DNA of 18,614 nt from UBA2040 sp965660955. Its GTDB lineage: Bacteria > Bacteroidota > Bacteroidia > Flavobacteriales_D > Crocinitomicaceae. This document shows positions 15,560 to 18,614 of the stretch, piece after piece. Each line of letters starts with the position of its first letter. Position 1 is the stretch's first letter. Both the position numbers and the translations under genes were made by a program. The notes beneath the pieces were generated by a model. That model was not told the origin of the DNA. It did not search any database and was given only the letters and a program-made list of their open reading frames with translations. The stretch covers positions 1 through 18,614 of the forward strand of contig CBFIBY010000037.1 in assembly GCA_965660955.1 (NCBI GenBank). Reading direction: 5' to 3'.

Positions 15560-15937
15560 TTATCCAATTAAACTTTCATAGGCAGCGGCATCCATCAAAC
15601 CATCAAGTTGTGCGGTATCCGAAATTTTAATTTTCACCATCCAGCCTTCACCGAAAGGATCTGTATTGACTGTTTCTGGAGCTGACTCCAATGCTTCGTT
15701 AAATTCAAGAATTTCACCCGAAATCGGCATAAATAGATCAGAAACTGTTTTTACCGCTTCGATGGAACCAAATACTTCTGATTCGGCAAGTGTATCACCT
15801 TCAGTTTCTATTTCCACATAAACGATATCACCTAATTCTCCCTGAGCAAAATCTGTAATACCTACAATAGCTGTGTCTCCTTCAACGCGCACCCACTCGT
15901 GGTCGTTTGTATATTTTAAATCCGCTGGTATGTTCAT
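15560..15937 (-). CDS. gcvH: Glycine cleavage system H protein
   Basis: 125 residues, full length. It carries the lipoyl arm that shuttles the aminomethyl group between the P and T proteins and is regenerated by the L protein. The lipoylation site is K63 in FGSIEAVKTVSD, within the conserved block ESEVFGSIEAVKTVSDLFMP. Other family elements are YTNDHEWV (9-16), GITDFAQGELGDIVYVE (26-42) and PFGEGWMVKI near the end. P, T and L genes are not in the window. It is the first gene of a probable three-gene - strand unit with the VanZ-like and TonB-like genes, and is preceded by a TAnnTTTG promoter box 18 bases before its ATG. Confidence 0.97.
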   Translation of the reverse strand: MNIPADLKYTNDHEWVRVEGDTAIVGITDFAQGELGDIVYVEIETEGDTLAESEVFGSIEAVKTVSDLFMPISGEILEFNEALESAPETVNTDPFGEGWMVKIKISDTAQLDGLMDAAAYESLIG

Positions 15938-15955
15938 TATATAATTTTAGTGCAA

Positions 15956-15963
15956 CAAATGTA
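15956..15963 (-). promoter_or_regulatory. Candidate -7 box (TACATTTG) for gcvH
   Basis: On the - strand, TACATTTG matches TAnnTTTG perfectly, 18 bases before the gcvH ATG, the same distance as the box before threonine dehydrogenase. A TTTG nearby is too close (7 bases) to be the -33 element, and none is seen at 17-23 bases. Confidence 0.5.
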
Positions 15964-16048
15964 TGATTTTCAAACTTTTTATTGGGGGAATGAACCTGCT
16001 TTTTTCCAAATTTTATTAACCATTATTCAGCCGAATTATTCAACAACT

Positions 16049-16056
16049 TAACTTTG
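16049..16056 (+). promoter_or_regulatory. Candidate -7 box (TAACTTTG) for prfB
   Basis: TAACTTTG matches TAnnTTTG perfectly, 58 bases before the prfB ATG in the 177-base divergent gap between gcvH and prfB. No convincing -33 element is seen. An A/T palindrome (AAAAAGCTTTTT) follows in the leader. Confidence 0.4.
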
Positions 16057-16114
16057 CTGTTAATACCCGAAAATAAAGAGAGCAAAAAGCTTTTTTTCTT
16101 ACTTTAGCGGCCAC

Positions 16115-17200
16115 ATGATTAACCAAGATCAAATAAAGGATACCCAAGAGCGAATTGCACAAATTGAAATATATCTCAAAATTCCTGAAAAGCGATTGGC
16201 CCTGAAAGAAGCGGAACTGAAAACCCAAGACCCATCATTTTGGGAAGATGCGAAAGCAGCTGAAATTCACATGAAAGATATTCGTGGATTAAAAATTTGG
16301 GTGGATGCCTACGACAAACTCGCAACTGATTTTGAAGATATGCTTGTCATGGTTGAGTTTGCAAAAGAAGATCCAGCCGAAGAACCTGCCTTGGATAATC
16401 ATTTTGAGAAATTGATCAAAGAATTAGAAGAGTTGGAGTTAAAAAACATGCTCTCCGACGATGAAGACAAACTTAGTGCAGTTCTACAGATCACTGCGGG
16501 CGCAGGAGGAACAGAAAGTTGCGATTGGGCTTCCATGTTGATGCGAATGTATTTGATGTACGCTCAGAAAAGCGGCTATGATGTAAAAGAATTAAACTAC
16601 CAAGATGGAGACGTCGCTGGAATAAAAACGGTTACACTTGAAATTAATGGTGATTTTGCTTTCGGGTACTTGAAAGGAGAAAACGGTGTGCATCGATTAG
16701 TGCGCATTTCACCGTTTGATAGCAATGCGAAAAGACATACTTCTTTTGCTTCAGTATATGTCTACCCCTTGGTTGATAATACAATTGAAATTCACGTCAA
16801 TCCTGCAGATGTCACATATGAAACATTTCGTTCCGGTGGAGCAGGAGGGCAGAATGTTAACAAAGTTGAGACGGCTGTGCGCTTGAGACATGAGCCTTCG
16901 GGAATAATCATAGAAAATTCAGAATCACGTTCTCAGTTAGCCAACAAAGAAAAAGCGATGCAATTATTAAAATCTCAATTGTATGAATTGGAGTATAGAG
17001 AAAGGATGGAAAAGCGAGATGCGATTGAAGCTAGTAAAAAGAAAATTGAATGGGGATCGCAAATTCGAAACTATGTGATGCATCCGTATAAATTGGTTAA
17101 AGATGTACGCACGGGTTACGAAACAGGGAATGTAGATGCCGTTATGGATGGAGATTTAGCTGAGTTTTTGAAAAGTTATTTAATGACATTTGGACACTAA
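16115..17200 (+). CDS. prfB: Peptide chain release factor 2, without programmed frameshift
   Basis: 361 residues, full length. It recognises UGA and UAA and triggers release of the finished peptide on the ribosome. Seen: the stop-codon reading tripeptide SPF at 199-201 (RF1 would have P-A/V-T) and the peptidyl-hydrolysis motif GGQ at 244-246 in SGGAGGQNVNKVETAVR. The N-terminal helical domain begins MINQDQIKDTQERI. In most bacteria, prfB has an in-frame UGA near codon 25, after a YL pair, and needs a +1 shift. Here the same YL (31-32) is encoded TAT CTC and followed by AAA, so the gene is read in one continuous frame and the autoregulatory shift is absent. The next gene follows after 5 bases. 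Confidence 0.96.
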   Translation: MINQDQIKDTQERIAQIEIYLKIPEKRLALKEAELKTQDPSFWEDAKAAEIHMKDIRGLKIWVDAYDKLATDFEDMLVMVEFAKEDPAEEPALDNHFEKLIKELEELELKNMLSDDEDKLSAVLQITAGAGGTESCDWASMLMRMYLMYAQKSGYDVKELNYQDGDVAGIKTVTLEINGDFAFGYLKGENGVHRLVRISPFDSNAKRHTSFASVYVYPLVDNTIEIHVNPADVTYETFRSGGAGGQNVNKVETAVRLRHEPSGIIIENSESRSQLANKEKAMQLLKSQLYELEYRERMEKRDAIEASKKKIEWGSQIRNYVMHPYKLVKDVRTGYETGNVDAVMDGDLAEFLKSYLMTFGH

Positions 17201-17205
17201 TTACT

Positions 17206-17565
17206 ATGAGCAATACGATACAGGTTTGGCACAACAGAAGGTGCTCGAAAAGCCGAGGGGCATGTCAATGGTTGGACGACAAAAACATCGAATCAGAGAT
17301 TATTGACTATATGAATGTACCCGTATCAGAGCGTGATTTGCAAGATGTTTTGAAAAAACTGAATATGTCTGCCTTTGATTTAATACGAAAAAAGGAAAAG
17401 ATATTCATAGAAAATTGGAAGGGGCAAGAGAAAACTGAGAAAGAATGGATTAAGATTATGGTTGAAAATCCAAAGTTGATTGAACGACCAATTGTTGTAA
17501 AAGGCACTAAAGCCGTTGTAGCAAGGCCAATAGAAAGATTAGAAGAGCTTTTCATACTGAACTAA
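17206..17565 (+). CDS. ArsC/Spx-family protein (arsenate reductase-like)
   Basis: 119 residues, usual length for the ArsC thioredoxin-fold family. It has a cysteine at position 13 in HNRRCSKSRGACQWL, in the place of the catalytic cysteine of glutaredoxin-linked arsenate reductases, and the family C-terminal block IERPIVVKGTKAVVARPIERLEEL. Spx proteins have CxxC at the N-terminal site; here the motif is C-S-K-S, so the reductase (ArsC/YfgD) branch fits better. No ars genes (efflux pump, ArsR) lie nearby, so arsenic detoxification is not supported by context and it may be a general thiol-dependent reductase. It starts 5 bases after prfB and may be co-transcribed with it; no terminator separates them. 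Confidence 0.82.
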   Translation: MSNTIQVWHNRRCSKSRGACQWLDDKNIESEIIDYMNVPVSERDLQDVLKKLNMSAFDLIRKKEKIFIENWKGQEKTEKEWIKIMVENPKLIERPIVVKGTKAVVARPIERLEELFILN

Positions 17566-17629
17566 ACAATCAGGAATACTCAAAAAATATTGGGTGCAAA
17601 TAGTGGATAAGTTTTCGCGAAATTTGCGC

Positions 17630-17657
17630 TTGGGTATGTAGATTAATGTTAATTTTG
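17630..17657 (+). promoter_or_regulatory. Promoter candidate TTG-N17-TAATTTTG for the 122-residue protein
   Basis: TTG at 17630-17632 and TAATTTTG at 17650-17657 are 17 bases apart, which fits the Flavobacterium-type consensus TTG-N17-23-TAnnTTTG, making this the best two-box promoter in the window. It lies 47 bases before the ATG at 17705. A 10-bp palindrome TTTCGCGAAA (17613-17622) sits just upstream of the -33 box and could be an operator. Confidence 0.55.
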
Positions 17658-17704
17658 CCGACGGAATTCTTCTACTTAACTGAAAATAATTCCCAATACA
17701 AAGA

Positions 17705-18073
17705 ATGAGCATACAGAAAATTTTCACAAAGGTTAAATCGAAATTTAGCGATCGCATTGAAATGTTGAGTCAAGCTAAGTCCGTTGAGTTTGAGATTTTG
17801 GACAAAGACGAACGAAGTTTTGACGATACAGACGCACTAGTTATTTTTCATGAAGATCATAATTTAGATGCATCTGGTGAGGAAACGCGAGATATCTTTG
17901 AGAAAAAATTACGACCAATTCACAAAATTGACATCAATGGAACGAAGCAGGTCATTGTTTCCCAGTACGGATTGTGGTTGGAAAGAAACAGTGTTAAAAG
18001 TCCATTGTTTATTGGTACTGACCAACTAATCGACAATCCTAAGGTTGAAGGATTGCTCGACAAAATGCTGTAA
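17705..18073 (+). CDS. Hypothetical 122-residue soluble protein
   Basis: I do not recognise this family. The protein has no signal peptide or membrane segment. It is mildly acidic overall with a basic amphipathic N-terminus (SIQKIFTKVKSKFSDRIEM), a mixed alpha/beta middle (KSVEFEILDKDERSF, DALVIFHEDHNLDASG) and a C-terminal part with KQVIVSQYGLWLE and a short helix VEGLLDKML. It is supported as a gene by a two-box promoter 47 bases upstream, codon use like its neighbours, and no competing ORF of equal quality. It sits directly before a carotenoid desaturase gene on the same strand, but 79 bases and a hairpin separate them, so a shared pathway is only a possibility. Confidence 0.7.
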   Translation: MSIQKIFTKVKSKFSDRIEMLSQAKSVEFEILDKDERSFDDTDALVIFHEDHNLDASGEETRDIFEKKLRPIHKIDINGTKQVIVSQYGLWLERNSVKSPLFIGTDQLIDNPKVEGLLDKML

Positions 18074-18110
18074 GTCGAATTTATACCGTTTATTTTCTTT
18101 ACTTTTTAAA

Positions 18111-18139
18111 CTTCATTACGTCTGAGGCGTTTAATGAAG
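18111..18139 (+). other. Hairpin in the leader of the carotenoid desaturase gene
   Basis: CTTCATTACG (18111-18120) pairs with CGTTTAATGAAG (18128-18139) with a small bulge, around a 7-base loop TCTGAGG. No T run follows, so it is not a standard terminator; it ends 13 bases before the desaturase ATG and could influence its translation, or be a remnant terminator of the upstream gene. Confidence 0.4.
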
Positions 18140-18152
18140 AGTAAATCAAGGT

Positions 18153-18614
18153 ATGTCAAAAAGTCCAAAAGCCATCGTTGTAGGAAGTGGAATAGCTGGG
18201 ATTGCATCCGCTATTAGGCTTGCCGTGCAAGGATATGCGGTTACCGTACTTGAGAAAAATGATTATGCAGGAGGAAAGTTAACTGAAATAACTCTTGGTC
18301 ATTATCGTTTCGACGCCGGACCTTCTTTGTTCACCATGCCACAGTTTGTTGAAGAATTGTATGAATTGGCTGGAAAGTCGACAGAGGATTATTTTCACTA
18401 TTCGCGATCTAATGTTGCTTGTCATTACTTTTTCGAAGATGGCACTTTTTTACCTTTTCCGGCGGATAAAAACGATTTATTGGAATCGGTTGAAAAGGTG
18501 CTGAAAATCAACACTGAGCCGCTTGCAAATCACTTAAAGCGATCGGAGTATATATACAAGAAAACGCACAAAACGTTTTTGGAACAATCGCTACATAAAG
18601 CGGGCAGTTACTTT
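18153..18614 (+). CDS. Carotenoid desaturase of the CrtI/CrtD (phytoene desaturase) family, 5' part
   Basis: 154 residues are visible and the gene runs off the window (full length is usually about 490-500). The N-terminus is a FAD-binding Rossmann motif, VVGSGIAGIASAIRLA (9-24), followed by the acidic ribose-binding end of the second strand (VLEKN, 32-36), GGKL (40-43) and YRFDAGPSLFTMP (51-63). The family desaturates or oxidises carotenoid backbones. GGKL with FDAGPSLFTMP, rather than the GGRA/FDAGPTVIT pattern of phytoene desaturases, suggests the CrtD-like 3,4-desaturase of hydroxycarotenoids that accompanies yellow or orange pigments in flavobacteria; this is from memory of family patterns and is not certain. 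An in-frame stop lies 18 bases before the ATG, which fixes the start region. Confidence 0.85.
   Translation, partial: MSKSPKAIVVGSGIAGIASAIRLAVQGYAVTVLEKNDYAGGKLTEITLGHYRFDAGPSLFTMPQFVEELYELAGKSTEDYFHYSRSNVACHYFFEDGTFLPFPADKNDLLESVEKVLKINTEPLANHLKRSEYIYKKTHKTFLEQSLHKAGSYF

Noticed and set aside
16083..16100. AAAAAGCTTTTTTT palindrome before prfB as a terminator
   Set aside because: The self-complementary A/T arms leave no loop and only two GC pairs, too weak to act as a hairpin; no gene on the + strand precedes it.
17206..17565. Arsenic resistance locus
   Set aside because: No ArsR, ArsB/Acr3 or other ars gene is present; the ArsC-like gene follows prfB and probably has a general thiol role.

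Overview
The window looks like chromosomal DNA from a member of the Bacteroidota, most likely a flavobacterium of the order Flavobacteriales. The evidence is low GC content, a secreted protein with a Por/type IX secretion (T9SS) C-terminal signal, a barrel-type TonB-dependent receptor, SDR-type threonine dehydrogenase, LytTR-type two-component signalling, and several TAnnTTTG -7 promoter boxes with little Shine-Dalgarno signal. I see no rRNA, tRNA, CRISPR array, insertion sequence or phage gene. The window is mostly ordinary metabolic and housekeeping DNA with a few unusual arrangements.

Region by region: (1) 1-3297, + strand: the 3' part of a TonB-dependent outer-membrane receptor, then a T9SS-exported beta-propeller-like protein. 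(2) 3298-6565, - strand: a compact deoxyribose catabolic operon, deoC - aldehyde dehydrogenase - a catalytically dead, truncated aldehyde dehydrogenase paralogue. The last two together look like a naturally split ALDH16. (3) 6613-8559, - strand: a secreted MORN-repeat protein with a strong terminator that abuts the deoC start codon, and an SDR L-threonine 3-dehydrogenase. (4) 8795-11146, + strand: tyrosine/phenylalanine catabolism, homogentisate 1,2-dioxygenase then 4-hydroxyphenylpyruvate dioxygenase, closed by a strong terminator. (5) 11316-13856, + strand: a three-gene signalling unit, a LiaF-like membrane protein, a LytS-type histidine kinase and a LytTR response regulator, tightly packed or overlapping. 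(6) 13895-14374: purE, ending in a bidirectional terminator shared with the opposing tonB-like gene. (7) 14449-15937, - strand: gcvH - VanZ-like membrane protein - TonB-like energy transducer. (8) 16115-18073, + strand: prfB (release factor 2, without the usual programmed frameshift), an ArsC/Spx-family protein and an unrecognised 122-residue protein. (9) 18153-end: the 5' part of a carotenoid desaturase gene.

Functionally, the centre concentrates carbon-scavenging pathways. Deoxyribose-5-phosphate is split to glyceraldehyde-3-phosphate and acetaldehyde, and the aldehyde would be oxidised by the adjacent dehydrogenase. Threonine, glycine (gcvH) and tyrosine degradation genes lie nearby. The best candidates for a second look are the split ALDH16 pair, the terminator at the deoC start, the LiaF-like/LytTR unit, the dyad in the divergent tdh/hmgA promoter region and the frameshift-free prfB.
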